Source of the DNA: UBA6107 sp964533735
Lineage (GTDB): Bacteria; Chloroflexota; Anaerolineae; Anaerolineales; Anaerolineaceae
Assembly: GCA_964533735.1 (NCBI GenBank)
Contig: CAZHMD010000002.1
Coordinates: 1-64,000, forward strand
DNA: 64,000 nucleotides
Direction of reading: 5' to 3'
This document shows, one piece after another, positions 36,650 to 46,016 of the stretch. How positions within the stretch are numbered: position 1 is the stretch's first letter; the number at the start of each line of letters is the position of its first letter. The translations under genes were made by a program, and so were the position numbers. The notes under the pieces were generated by a model. That model was given only the letters and a program-made list of their open reading frames with translations. It ran no database searches and had not been told where the DNA came from.

Positions 36650-37305
36650 TTAATGACAATCGGAATTTCCACCTCCATTCGATAGAGAAAGATCATCTTA
36701 GATACGTCGCAAAATTACACGAGAAGGCATTTGATGACTCGGCTCTAACGAAACTAGGAATTGAACCAATCAGAAGATACTATGAATGGCAATTGACAGG
36801 CCCCCATGACTGCTATGCAGTTGGAATTTTTGATTGTGACAACTCATTGTCAGGGTATTGCTTTTCGGGTGTTTTCCATGGATCTCTTTCTGGTTTCCTA
36901 ACCAAAAACAAAAAGTATTTGTTCCTATGGATTCTCACACACCCCTGGCTTGTAAAAAATCCGTTGGTGACGGACAGAATAAGATTAGCACTAAATATTG
37001 GTAACAAGAAACGTGTTTCAATACCGCCAACGTCAACCAATTCACGTAATTCCTTCGGAATTCTTTCAATTGCAGTGGATCCTGAAAAACAAGGAATGGG
37101 AATTGGACAACTCATAATGGACGCCGTGGAAAAAGAAGCGCTGAAAAAGGGATTTACACAAATGCACCTGACCGTTCATACCACAAACATTGGGGCTATC
37201 TCCTTTTATGAACGTTGTGGTTGGATAAAGTCCGGGCAAGAGTCAGGTAATTGGAATGGGTATATGACCAAACCACTACATTCCAATTCTAAAGAATCGC
37301 AGTGA
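36646..37305 (+). CDS. GNAT-family N-acetyltransferase
   Basis: A 219-residue acetyltransferase. I choose ATG at 36646, which overlaps the preceding stop as ATGA; an ATG 24 bp upstream is in frame but would overlap more. The acetyl-CoA loop appears as LSIAVDPEKQGMGIGQLIMDAV (Q/RxxGxG/A) and is followed by MHLTVHTTNIGAISFYERCGW, the last strand-helix of the GNAT fold. It may acetylate an amino sugar of the polysaccharide, as WecD/PglD-type functions do; the substrate is inferred from location only. Confidence 0.85.
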   Translation: MINDNRNFHLHSIEKDHLRYVAKLHEKAFDDSALTKLGIEPIRRYYEWQLTGPHDCYAVGIFDCDNSLSGYCFSGVFHGSLSGFLTKNKKYLFLWILTHPWLVKNPLVTDRIRLALNIGNKKRVSIPPTSTNSRNSFGILSIAVDPEKQGMGIGQLIMDAVEKEALKKGFTQMHLTVHTTNIGAISFYERCGWIKSGQESGNWNGYMTKPLHSNSKESQ

Positions 37306-37330
37306 TGCCTTTTACACTTCAACCTCATTA

Positions 37331-38704
37331 ATGAAAAAACTAGATGTCTATCATCATCTGCCATATCCACTAAAAGTACTTGGCGCAAGTATATGGGGTT
37401 ACTATCTGGAAGGGTGGAGGTACGGTCCAGAAACCGACCAAATGGTTGAAGATGTATTGGAACACGAAAGCTGGTCGCACGAGATGATTCGCGTCTATCA
37501 GGAAGAGCAATTGGGGATGATACTTCATCATGCAGCTTCCCGGATCCCTTTTTACAAAAATCAATGGGATAAACGCCGACGATATGGTGATAAAGCAACT
37601 TGGGAGATATTGGAAAATTGGCCAGTTTTAATAAAGGCTGATTTACGTGAAAAATTATCACTATTTCTTGATGAACATAGTAACCGCAAGAATTTTTATA
37701 AAGAACACACAAGTGGTTCTACAGGAACTCCATTAACCCTTTGGCAGAGTCGGAAAACGTTACATCATTGGTATGCTTTATACGAAGCCCGAATCCGTAA
37801 ATGGAATCACGTTTCAAGGGATGATCGGTGGGCGATAATCGGCGGTCAGATGGTGGCCAGATATTCTCAAAAAAAGCCACCATTCTGGGTTTGGAACCAG
37901 GCATTTCACCAACTCTATTTATCCTCATACCATATATCAGAAATAAACGCAGAGTCTTACCTATCTGTATTAAAAAAGTATCAAATACGATACATTCTAG
38001 GTTACCCTTCATCTCTCACAACTCTTTCGGAATTGGCGCTAAAACAAGGATTGGTTGTACCATCCATGGAGGTTGTTATTAGTAACGCAGAACCACTTTT
38101 TGATTATCAACGGTCGGTGATCAGTGATGCCTTTAATTGTCCAGTGGTCAATACATATGGGATGTCAGAACTTGTGTGTGGTGCTTCAGAGTGTGAACAA
38201 GGCTCAATGCATTGCTGGCCTGAAGCCGGGATTATCGAAGTGATGGAAGACCGACAAGATAAAATCCTACCCACTCAATCAACAGGAAGAATTATTGCAA
38301 CAGGATTGCTTAATTTTGATATGCCATTAATTCGATACGAAACCGGAGATCGAGGGTCTCTGAAATCTGGAATATGTACATGTGGACGACAATTGCCTAT
38401 GATCTATAATATTGAAGGCCGAATTGATGATGTAATTGTCACACCCGATGGACGAACGATTGGTCGGTTAGATCCGGTTTTTAAAGTGGATATCCCAATT
38501 ATCGAAGCGCAAATTATCCAAGAAAAAACCGATACGATCAGGATAAAATTTATTCCTGGTCCCGGATACAATCATGATCAGCTCCTATCCCAACGGTTGA
38601 AAGAACGTCTCGGAAAGATGAATTTCATTTTCGAGCCGGTAGTATCTATTCCAAGAGGATCAAATGGAAAATTCCAAGCCGTCATATCAAAGGTTCAGGG
38701 TTGA
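37331..38704 (+). CDS. CapK/phenylacetate-CoA-ligase-like adenylate-forming enzyme
   Basis: A 457-residue ANL-superfamily protein. The phosphate loop reads HTSGSTGTPLTLW, the A5-like block NTYGMSELV, and the late YETGDRGSLKSG with a CTCGR patch matches the PaaK/CapK group. Such proteins are common in capsule clusters, where their acyl substrate is mostly unknown. No CoA-transfer partner is next to it. The final C-terminal subdomain is present, so the enzyme appears intact. Ends 4 bp inside the following gene. Confidence 0.87.
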   Translation: MKKLDVYHHLPYPLKVLGASIWGYYLEGWRYGPETDQMVEDVLEHESWSHEMIRVYQEEQLGMILHHAASRIPFYKNQWDKRRRYGDKATWEILENWPVLIKADLREKLSLFLDEHSNRKNFYKEHTSGSTGTPLTLWQSRKTLHHWYALYEARIRKWNHVSRDDRWAIIGGQMVARYSQKKPPFWVWNQAFHQLYLSSYHISEINAESYLSVLKKYQIRYILGYPSSLTTLSELALKQGLVVPSMEVVISNAEPLFDYQRSVISDAFNCPVVNTYGMSELVCGASECEQGSMHCWPEAGIIEVMEDRQDKILPTQSTGRIIATGLLNFDMPLIRYETGDRGSLKSGICTCGRQLPMIYNIEGRIDDVIVTPDGRTIGRLDPVFKVDIPIIEAQIIQEKTDTIRIKFIPGPGYNHDQLLSQRLKERLGKMNFIFEPVVSIPRGSNGKFQAVISKVQG

Positions 38705-39705
38705 TATCTATCATCCTTCCTGTCCGTAACGAAACAACTTCAATTAACCAGAGTCTTGATGCAATCATCTCTCAACACTTCCCCTTGGATCAAATTGAAA
38801 TATTGGTAGTCGACGGAATGTCCACAGATGAGACTCGAGAAGTTATTCGAAGCTATCACCAAATTCATTCACAAGTTCATCTCATCGACAATCCAGGAAA
38901 AATTGTTTCAACTGGTTTAAATACGGCCATCAATCAAGCACAGGGAAATTTTATTTTGCGGATAGATGGGCATACCTTGATTGATCCAGATTATATAGAA
39001 AATTGCATTAGGACACTTCAACGTACAGGTGCGGATAACGTCGGTGGGTGTATGACCGCAGTTGGAATAACGAATTTTGGAAAAACTGTTGCCATTGCAA
39101 CGAGTATGCCTTTTGGTGTGGGGAATTCTAAATTTCATTACGCACAGATTGAAGAGGAAGTTGATTCAGTATATATGGGAGCTTGGCCTAAGGAAGTATT
39201 TTGTAAAATTGGACTTTTCGATGAGGAATTAGTCAGAGATCAGGATGATGAATTTAACTACCGCTTGAGAGAAAATGGCGGGAAAATAATACTTAATCCT
39301 GAGATTAAGTCATTGTATACAACCCGCAGCACACCGTGGTCCTTATGGAGACAATATTTCCAGTATGGTTATTGGAAAGTAAGGGTTTTGCAAAAACACC
39401 CCAGGCATATGAGCCTACGACAATTCATTCCGCCTGTCTTTGTGCTAAGTTTGTTAGTATCGACGTTATTATCATTTACATCGAGTTGGGGATGGATAGT
39501 ATTGGTACTTTCGGCTGGAAGTTATCTCATGACTAACCTTGCTGCATCTATCGTCACTGCTTCACAAAAGGGATGGCAACACCTATTTCTTCTACCTCTT
39601 GTTTTCACCATACTTCACCTGAGTTACGGCCTTGGATTCCTTGCCGGCTTAATTAAGTTCTGGAACCGTTGGTCTGATAAGGTTGGTAAAGTCCCCCAAA
39701 TGTAA
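38701..39705 (+). CDS. Membrane-anchored glycosyltransferase family 2 (ExoA-like)
   Basis: A 334-residue enzyme read from TTG. The GT-A domain opens ISIILPVRNETTSINQSLDA and includes VVDGMSTDETRE, RIDGHTLIDPDY (DxD-type) and RDQDDEFNYRLRENGG. Three hydrophobic helices follow (VFVLSLLVSTLLSF, WIVLVLSAGSYLMTNL, HLFLLPLVFTILHLSYGLG). This order is that of ExoA, the succinoglycan glucosyltransferase. Last gene of the plus-strand operon. Confidence 0.88.
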   Translation: MISIILPVRNETTSINQSLDAIISQHFPLDQIEILVVDGMSTDETREVIRSYHQIHSQVHLIDNPGKIVSTGLNTAINQAQGNFILRIDGHTLIDPDYIENCIRTLQRTGADNVGGCMTAVGITNFGKTVAIATSMPFGVGNSKFHYAQIEEEVDSVYMGAWPKEVFCKIGLFDEELVRDQDDEFNYRLRENGGKIILNPEIKSLYTTRSTPWSLWRQYFQYGYWKVRVLQKHPRHMSLRQFIPPVFVLSLLVSTLLSFTSSWGWIVLVLSAGSYLMTNLAASIVTASQKGWQHLFLLPLVFTILHLSYGLGFLAGLIKFWNRWSDKVGKVPQM

Positions 39706-39736
39706 TTGACCAGATCACCTTGAAGTATTTTTTACC

Positions 39737-39768
39737 AAAGACACCCCGGCCGGGGTGTCTTTAATTAA
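39737..39768. terminator. Palindromic terminator between convergent operons
   Basis: AAAGACACCCCGG (39737-39749) and CCGGGGTGTCTTT (39750-39762) form a perfect 26-bp palindrome; folded with a GGCC loop it gives an 11-bp stem. The tail is AATTAATATTTAATT on the plus strand. It sits between the ends of two converging operons and probably serves both. Confidence 0.85.
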
Positions 39769-39797
39769 TATTTAATTGAAGATACAATCCACAATAC

Positions 39798-40835
39798 TCA
39801 ATAATTCCCATTCACCACCAGATCCTGAATATAAACTGCCACCTGATCTGAAGGAATAAATATAAAACGCCCCGTGTTCGTCCGGGCAGCTTGATATAGC
39901 TCTGGTGGGATCTCACGAAAAACGAGTGAGAGATCATCAATCTCCCCGGCGAGACAGGTGAAGGTAGCGACATCCTTTAATGATAAATCAGTCAGCACGG
40001 ATTTGTCTCCAAGGAATTCGAGCCCCAAACCAGGTAGTTTGATCAGGTTTTCGGTTTGGATAATTTTTGAGTAGAGACCTTTAATGATCTCTGTCTGGCG
40101 TTTTATCCGGAACAGATCGTTATCGTTACTCCGATTTTGCGCATACTTCAATGCCGATTTCCCGTCCAGGTGCGTCACCCCTGCAGTACCATAAGCACCG
40201 ATCGGTTCTTCCAATACAATATCCACTCCCCCAACCGCATCGATCATGCGTTCGAAGTTTGTAAAATGAAAAACCCCATAGCGATCAAAAGTGATCCCAT
40301 AGTTCTGGTAAAGCGTATTGGATTGCTGCACCACTCCCTGACCCTGCCCCAGAAAGTACTCGCCAAAGCCATAGGCTGCGTTGATCTTGAACTGGGTGAT
40401 GTTATATTCGCTCAGCCCAGGAATGGGTACCCAAAAATCTCGCGGAATGGATAGGATCAAGATCTTCCGTTCGATAAAATCTACACGCATAATGCGAATG
40501 ACATCCGCTTGTTCGTGTTCGTCGATCCCAAGCCCAAGCAGGATCATTGGTTCTTTCTGTCCGCAGACCGGCTTTACATCCGCAGGCAGCGCTGTCGGTG
40601 TGTTTACCGTAATCGGAGTGACCTGCGGTACAGGAGTTACCAGCGCCACCTCTACCGTTGCATCAACTGGTACTGACGTTACAAGTGGAGTGAATGTCTG
40701 AATGGATTCTCCCATAAAAGCAGGCAGCCGTTTACCAAAAAGTGAACCAGTCCATAGATAATACCCACCTGCTGCAAGAACAACCAATACGATCAGGAAT
40801 ATTATCCATTTGCCAGAAGTACGTTTCTGGTTCAT
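39798..40835 (-). CDS. LytR-CpsA-Psr (LCP) family protein
   Basis: A 345-residue membrane-anchored protein. I start it at 40835 (MNQKRTSGKWII) because this ATG overlaps the phosphatase stop as ATGA. One N-terminal helix (WIIFLIVLVVLAAGGYYLW) is followed by a Pro/Thr-rich stalk and the LCP domain: IRIMRVDFIERKILILSIPRD, KINAAYGFGE, VGGVDIVLEEPIG, LDGKSALKYAQNRSNDND and FRIKRQ, containing the Arg/Asp residues that bind the polyprenyl pyrophosphate. Known members transfer lipid-linked glycans to peptidoglycan or protein. This suggests wall attachment of the polymer made here. Confidence 0.93.
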   Translation of the reverse strand: MNQKRTSGKWIIFLIVLVVLAAGGYYLWTGSLFGKRLPAFMGESIQTFTPLVTSVPVDATVEVALVTPVPQVTPITVNTPTALPADVKPVCGQKEPMILLGLGIDEHEQADVIRIMRVDFIERKILILSIPRDFWVPIPGLSEYNITQFKINAAYGFGEYFLGQGQGVVQQSNTLYQNYGITFDRYGVFHFTNFERMIDAVGGVDIVLEEPIGAYGTAGVTHLDGKSALKYAQNRSNDNDLFRIKRQTEIIKGLYSKIIQTENLIKLPGLGLEFLGDKSVLTDLSLKDVATFTCLAGEIDDLSLVFREIPPELYQAARTNTGRFIFIPSDQVAVYIQDLVVNGNY

Positions 40836-41326
40836 ACTGATCCGGTTCTCGGTTGGTCGAGTTGTCTGGCTTTGCTGCAAATCCTGGAAAAACCATCTGA
40901 GATCAATTCCATGATCTCATCCCCGATTGCGTCTCCCGTTTTATCATCCTTTTGAAACGGATCCGGGATATCGAATACCTGGTCCTCGCAAACTTCAGAC
41001 ATCAGGAACACCTTCTCACCCGCTTCAGGAAATTCGATCGCAAGCGCTTCCCGCTGACTCTCGGTCATGACAATGACCAATGTTGCAGCGGTCAGTATCT
41101 CCCGGTTGACATCTCGTGAGCGCACATCTTCAATATCCATATTCCGGGATGCAGCAAAGCGCAGCGCTTGTGGTATTGGCGGAAGTCCATTCTTTGCCCA
41201 TGTTCCAGCGCTGCTTACCTGCCAGTCTGACGTAGAAGGATCCTTGTTTAGTAAGGAACGCAGATGTACAGCAGCGATTACTGATCTGAACCGATTGGCA
41301 CTGCATACTAAAAGGATATTCACCAT
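40832..41326 (-). CDS. Low-molecular-weight protein-tyrosine phosphatase (Wzb-like)
   Basis: A 164-residue cytoplasmic phosphatase. The P-loop is VCSANRFRS, a CX5R(S) signature starting at Cys8; most members have a second cysteine (CxxNxCRS), here replaced by Phe. The general-acid DP motif appears as IPDPFQ near the C-terminus. It is placed between the LysM gene and LCP and follows the tyrosine kinase in the same orientation, so dephosphorylation of that kinase is its likely job. An upstream TTG at 41338 is an alternative start. Confidence 0.88.
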   Translation of the reverse strand: MVNILLVCSANRFRSVIAAVHLRSLLNKDPSTSDWQVSSAGTWAKNGLPPIPQALRFAASRNMDIEDVRSRDVNREILTAATLVIVMTESQREALAIEFPEAGEKVFLMSEVCEDQVFDIPDPFQKDDKTGDAIGDEIMELISDGFSRICSKARQLDQPRTGSV

Positions 41327-41354
41327 CTCACTTTTCAATCACCGGTCCCATCAA

Positions 41355-42227
41355 CTAACGCGGGATCAATAACAACTCCCCCTTTGTCAGTACATATCCT
41401 TCAGGCAGGTGGTTGTATTTACACAGATCCACAATATTAACATTCAACCCCATTGCCACAGTCTCAATTTGTAAGAAATCTTCAGTAACTTCAAAAACCG
41501 AAAACTCGGGCAGTGCACTAACATCGGTCGTGTTAACCGGAATTACGATCACCCGGCCAGCGAATAATGTGTTTTCCATCTCAAAATTAATCGCCTGAAT
41601 AGCATCTGCTGATGTGTTATACGTATTTGCCAGGATGATAAATGCTTCTCCCTCAAGTACGAGATGAAAAACAAGTTCCGGGTTCTCGCCAATAGAAGTT
41701 TCAAGGAAATGAGGCGCAATCATAGTTGGAGCAACCGGCGTTTCTGTACTGATCGGTAATAGGTTTTGTGTAATCGTCGCCGTCGGTGGAATCATTGTAT
41801 TCGTTTCCGACGGCAGGAGGTTCATTGTAGTAATCGGTGTGATTAATTCTCGTCTTAGTAAGGCTGGAATTCCAGAAAGGTTAAAGACGCCAAGCAGTGC
41901 AATCAGCGTTACACCGATCAGAGCAACAATAATCACGACCATTAGTGTTAGCCATAGTCTGGATTTCTCTGTTTTCGGAAATTTACCAACCATTGCTTTC
42001 GGTAATGGTATTATGCTCTCAGATTTATATACGGGGCAATCAAAATAGTTCTTGCTCAAACAGGCAGTTCTTTGATGAAAATAACTTACTGGAACAACCG
42101 GCTTGGATTTGAAGCAACAATTGAATTTGGATGGATAAGACAATGCCGTATCGCGATCATCGCAAAAACCCAAAAAAGGGCAAAGCCCTTCTAATTTTGG
42201 ATCCTTGGTTATCGCTTGTGTGGGCAT
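41355..42227 (-). CDS. Single-pass LysM-like protein with cysteine-rich N-terminus
   Basis: A 290-residue protein. The first 70 residues have a cysteine-rich motif (CPFLGFCDDRDTAL, then CC, a QRTACLS segment and DCPVY), which I recall as recurrent at the N-terminus of Chloroflexota LysM and regulatory proteins, probably binding metal. A transmembrane helix follows (LTLMVVIIVALIGVTLIALLG, split here as about residues 93-115), then a Pro/Thr-rich linker and two LysM-like halves; the second ends LPEGYVLTKGELLLIP. LysM domains bind peptidoglycan sugars. Position beside kinase, phosphatase and LCP suggests a link between polymer assembly and the wall. Confidence 0.75.
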   Translation of the reverse strand: MPTQAITKDPKLEGLCPFLGFCDDRDTALSYPSKFNCCFKSKPVVPVSYFHQRTACLSKNYFDCPVYKSESIIPLPKAMVGKFPKTEKSRLWLTLMVVIIVALIGVTLIALLGVFNLSGIPALLRRELITPITTMNLLPSETNTMIPPTATITQNLLPISTETPVAPTMIAPHFLETSIGENPELVFHLVLEGEAFIILANTYNTSADAIQAINFEMENTLFAGRVIVIPVNTTDVSALPEFSVFEVTEDFLQIETVAMGLNVNIVDLCKYNHLPEGYVLTKGELLLIPR

Positions 42228-42295
42228 GCTTTTCGTTTATTCCCTCTTATGCATGGAGTTGTTTTGCTCAGTGAAATCAGGTGGAACAAAACGAT

Positions 42296-43987
42296 CTAAC
42301 CGTTTTTTGTCTCGTCACCCTGGGATTCATTTTCTACGATTTCATTTGCAGCTTTCCCATATCTTTTTCCATAATAGTAGTTACGGTTGTAGTAATACTG
42401 GGAACGTTTTACTTTAATGTTATTCAGAACCACCCCGAGCAGGTTTGCATTCACCCGATTCAACTGTTCAATGGCATGGCGGATAGCTCCGCGTTTTGTT
42501 TTTGTAGGATCCATCACCAGAATCACGCCATCCACACGGGGCGCCAACACAAGTGCATCCGTGACTGCTAACAATGGAGGTGTATCCAGGATCATGGTAT
42601 CAAAATGGGTTCCAAGAAAATAAATAATGTCCATCATCTTGGACGAATTCAGTAATTCTGATGGATTAGGGGGCAGGCTGCCTGAGGTAATTACACTCAA
42701 CCCTTTGGTGCTCGTCTTTTTCACTACTCCGATTAATCGATCTGTAGTCCGGATAAAGTAGTCCGATAAACCCAAACGGTTGGTAAGGCCAAAAACCTTG
42801 TGAATCGTTGGGCGTCGCAAATCACAATCAATCACGACCACTTCCTTGTTATTATGCGCCATCACCGTTGATAAGTTTGCAACCACTGAGGTCTTGCCAT
42901 CAGAAGGGGAAGCGCTGGTGATCAATATCGTCCTCAGGGGTTTATCAACCCCGCTGAATTGCAAGTTGGTACGCAAAGAGCGGTAAGCTTCAGATACCGG
43001 CGCTCGCGGTTGGGCTACTGTGATGATTTGGTTGCCAGTCGGCTTGTAGCTGGTGATTAAGCCCAGTACAGGTACTCCCCATTTACGAGTGATCTCTTCC
43101 GGATCCCGGATCTCATCTTGAAGGAAAGCGACCAGGAAAATGACGCCCGCTGCCAACATAAATCCAACTACCGCTGCTAGCATTCCGCTTTTTATTGGCT
43201 GCGGTTGGACCGGATCATAAACAGGGACAGCAGGATCTTTCTGAATTAGAGATGAAGTCGCTTGCGCTTCTGCAAGTTTCAACTGCTGATAAGTCTGGAC
43301 AATGTAAGCCCTGGATTGTTGATATTGAGAGATGATGCTTTCGTATTGTGATTTTGCCAGAACATCTGCCGGATCCAAGGTCGGTTCAATGGATGGATCC
43401 GTTGTTGAAACAGACTCCATTTTCGTGATTACTGCAGATAGTTTTTGCTGGGTCTGGTCTATTTGGTAATCCAGATTGCTTAGTTCGGTTTCCAGGCTTG
43501 ATTTGAGATCTTTATAGCGGGATGTTTGATCAGAGAGCACTTGTTCAGAAAAAACAGCCACCAGAGTGTTGGCAATAAGCGCTGCTTTTTCAGGATTTTC
43601 ATCAGTGATAGTTACTTTAATCAATGAGGTATTACTGACCGTCTGTACGCTGACCTGGCCAGCTCCTACAGCAAAGCCTAACCTTCCGGACACAGCATCC
43701 AACACTGGGCGAGTTAACATGGTGCTGGTATAGGTTGTAGCTAATTGCTGACCCAAATACAGGGAAGTATAGGTATCAATGGAAGTTCCTGAAGCTGCAT
43801 TTACCTGGACAAGTGTGGTGGATTGGTAGACGCGCTGCTGCTGGTTGGTGATAAAGTAAGCCACTCCCCCAGCGATTAGTGCGGCTAGAATTAATAGCCA
43901 AGCCCAATGCCAAAGGATTTGTGCATACTCGAGTACACTCTCCAGGCTGCTTCGTTCTTCGGTTTCCATATCCAATCCCATGGACAT
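42296..43987 (-). CDS. Wzc-like chain-length regulator and tyrosine autokinase
   Basis: A 563-residue inner-membrane protein. The Wzz domain spans two helices (WAWLLILAALIAGGVAYFI near residue 35 and GMLAAVVGFMLAAGVIFLVA near 265) around a long periplasmic-type coiled coil. The C-terminal bacterial tyrosine-kinase domain has Walker A SASPSDGKTSVVANL, Walker A' VVVIDCDLRRP and Walker B MILDTPPLL, and ends in a tyrosine cluster (QYYYNRNYYYGKRY) for autophosphorylation. GGAAGGGAA precedes the ATG. The fused architecture is the proteobacterial/Chloroflexota type, not the split Firmicute type. It controls polymer length and export. Confidence 0.94.
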   Translation of the reverse strand: MSMGLDMETEERSSLESVLEYAQILWHWAWLLILAALIAGGVAYFITNQQQRVYQSTTLVQVNAASGTSIDTYTSLYLGQQLATTYTSTMLTRPVLDAVSGRLGFAVGAGQVSVQTVSNTSLIKVTITDENPEKAALIANTLVAVFSEQVLSDQTSRYKDLKSSLETELSNLDYQIDQTQQKLSAVITKMESVSTTDPSIEPTLDPADVLAKSQYESIISQYQQSRAYIVQTYQQLKLAEAQATSSLIQKDPAVPVYDPVQPQPIKSGMLAAVVGFMLAAGVIFLVAFLQDEIRDPEEITRKWGVPVLGLITSYKPTGNQIITVAQPRAPVSEAYRSLRTNLQFSGVDKPLRTILITSASPSDGKTSVVANLSTVMAHNNKEVVVIDCDLRRPTIHKVFGLTNRLGLSDYFIRTTDRLIGVVKKTSTKGLSVITSGSLPPNPSELLNSSKMMDIIYFLGTHFDTMILDTPPLLAVTDALVLAPRVDGVILVMDPTKTKRGAIRHAIEQLNRVNANLLGVVLNNIKVKRSQYYYNRNYYYGKRYGKAANEIVENESQGDETKNG

Positions 43988-44140
43988 TTCCCTTCCTGCT
44001 TAACAAGTTAAGTATAAATCAAATTGCTGGTAATGAATTTCTACAATAAATTTATTGACTGCTCACAAAAATCCCGTCACCATTTCTTGTCGAGCACAAA
44101 ATGTATCCCGGGTTTGAACCAATTTCCCAATTAATATTGA

Positions 44141-45283
44141 TCACTTCTTTGAAAGTGATTTCCGAACTGCAATAGCCACCATTTCTACCTGCTTGTCAAT
44201 AAGCATTGGGTATAAAGGTAAGGTGACCTCTCGCCTGGCGATATCTTCAGTAACAGACAGGTTTGAACTGTCTGGTTTTTCACTTTTAAACGAGGTGAAC
44301 TGATGGATCGGAGGGTAATGAATGCTGGTTTGTATTCCATGGTCCTTCATATTCTCCATAAATTTCAACCTGTCATTCCCCTTTGGCAATAGGATAGGCA
44401 TGATGTGATGCGCGGAAATTCCAGGGTGATCCTTGAATGGAATTATCATTTCTGGTACTAATTCTCCCAATAACTCTCGATACTTTCCGGTGATCTCACG
44501 GCGCCGGGCATTGTAGCCATCCAGTTTCTTGAGCTGTTGCCGGCCGAGCTCTGAGCGCATCTCGTCAATGCGATAGTTGTACCCCAGATCAACCACGTCG
44601 TAACTCCAGGCGTGACCCTGGTGGCGGTCCCAGGTGAGTGAGGTCATTCCATGTGAACGCAGCAGTTTAAACTTCTCTGCCAACCCATCATCATCTGTAA
44701 CGATCATCCCACCTTCACCAGTGGACAGGTTTTTATTGGAAAAGAAACTGAAGCATCCAGCTGCTCCAAGCGTACCCAGGTGTTGCCCGTCCAGAAAAGA
44801 CCCCACCGCATGCGCAGCATCTTCGATTACCGGGATGTGGTGCTTACTTGCCAAATCCAGGATCGCGGACATATCACACGCATATCCGCCGTAATGCATG
44901 ACCATGATGGCTTTTGTGCGGGGGTTGATCAAGGCTTGCATAGACGCCAGCGAAATCGTCAGATCATTCTCGCCATTAATGTCAGCAAATACCGGAGTAG
45001 CTCCAACGTAGCGTACAGCATTGGCTGTTGCCACAAAGGTCAGTGATGGCACAATTACTTCATCCCCTGGGCCAATCCCGAGCGCGAGGCATGCCATATG
45101 CAGGGCTACCGTGGCATTGGACACAGCCAACGCATGTCTTGCACCCGTATACTGTTTAAATTCCTCTTCGAACTTCTGAGTGATGGCGCCCATGGTCAAC
45201 CACCCGCTATCCAGTACGGCTTGAACGGCGTTCTTTTCTTCAGGTCCAAATTGAATATCAGATAGCGGAACAACCCAATTCAT
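44141..45283 (-). CDS. DegT/DnrJ/EryC1/StrS-family sugar aminotransferase
   Basis: A 380-residue PLP enzyme that transfers an amino group to a keto-sugar nucleotide. The PLP site is FSNKNLSTGEGGMI with the Schiff-base Lys, and EDAAHAVGS and SNATVALHMACLALGIG are the other PLP blocks. It follows a LegB-like 4,6-dehydratase and a sugar nucleotidyltransferase by 3-20 bp, so the expected product is a 4-amino-4,6-dideoxy-hexose nucleotide (bacillosamine- or legionaminate-precursor type). Regiochemistry is inferred from neighbours. Confidence 0.9.
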   Translation of the reverse strand: MNWVVPLSDIQFGPEEKNAVQAVLDSGWLTMGAITQKFEEEFKQYTGARHALAVSNATVALHMACLALGIGPGDEVIVPSLTFVATANAVRYVGATPVFADINGENDLTISLASMQALINPRTKAIMVMHYGGYACDMSAILDLASKHHIPVIEDAAHAVGSFLDGQHLGTLGAAGCFSFFSNKNLSTGEGGMIVTDDDGLAEKFKLLRSHGMTSLTWDRHQGHAWSYDVVDLGYNYRIDEMRSELGRQQLKKLDGYNARRREITGKYRELLGELVPEMIIPFKDHPGISAHHIMPILLPKGNDRLKFMENMKDHGIQTSIHYPPIHQFTSFKSEKPDSSNLSVTEDIARREVTLPLYPMLIDKQVEMVAIAVRKSLSKK

Positions 45284-45286
45284 AAA

Positions 45287-45997
45287 TTAATCCTCCGGCA
45301 GGAATTGATCGCGCATAATTTCAAAATCAGCACTGGCACGATCATAATCATCCGGTCTGCCCAGGTCTTCCCAGTATCCCTTATAAACATATCCTGAAAC
45401 TTTTTCTCCTGCCGCTATCAGTTTCAAAACCAGGTCAGGTAGATCTAGGTATTCTCCCTTAGGGATGTACTCCAGCACACACGGTTCAAAAACATAAATT
45501 CCCATGCTGACCAGATAATCAAAACTTGGCTTTTCCTGGTACCCGCAAATGCGTTTGTCTTTATCCAGTTCGATCACACCCAGGTTAATATCCACCTTGC
45601 GTTTATGGCTGGCAATGGTCGCGATAGCCCCCTGTTTGTGGTGATAACTGATCAAGTCAGCAAAATCCAACGTGGTTAACACATCTCCGTTAGTCACTAA
45701 AAAGGTATCGTCCAAACCTTCCACGTTGGCAATTGGACCTGAGGTTCCCAGAGGTTTTTCCTCATATGAATAGGTAATATTTAATCCTAAGCGCGTGCCG
45801 TCCTGAAAGAAAAGCTTCATCAGGTCCGCCAGGTGTCCGACCGTTAGAACAACATCCCGAATCCCAGCTCTCTTCATCTGCCGCAGCATGATCTCCAGGA
45901 TCGGTTTATCCCCAATCGGCATCAATGGTTTTGGAATGATGCGTGTGTACGGCGCCAATCTTCGTCCTTTTCCCCCTGCCAGAACAACGGCTTTCAT
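45287..45997 (-). CDS. Sugar-1-phosphate nucleotidyltransferase
   Basis: A 236-residue enzyme. I place the start at 45997 (MKAVVLAGGKG) because AAAAGGGGAGATCA precedes it; the upstream extension is not conserved-looking. AGGKGRRLAPYTRIIPKPL is the nucleotide/Mg loop, GTSGPIAN the base-contact segment and TNGDVL the metal Asp. Length and motifs fit NTP-transferases that activate hexose 1-phosphates. It resembles the catalytic part of the guanylyltransferase PtmE of legionaminate pathways but lacks its CBS domains. The nucleotide is not determined. Confidence 0.88.
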   Translation of the reverse strand: MKAVVLAGGKGRRLAPYTRIIPKPLMPIGDKPILEIMLRQMKRAGIRDVVLTVGHLADLMKLFFQDGTRLGLNITYSYEEKPLGTSGPIANVEGLDDTFLVTNGDVLTTLDFADLISYHHKQGAIATIASHKRKVDINLGVIELDKDKRICGYQEKPSFDYLVSMGIYVFEPCVLEYIPKGEYLDLPDLVLKLIAAGEKVSGYVYKGYWEDLGRPDDYDRASADFEIMRDQFLPED

Positions 45998-46016
45998 TGA
46001 TCTCCCCTTTTTCTCT

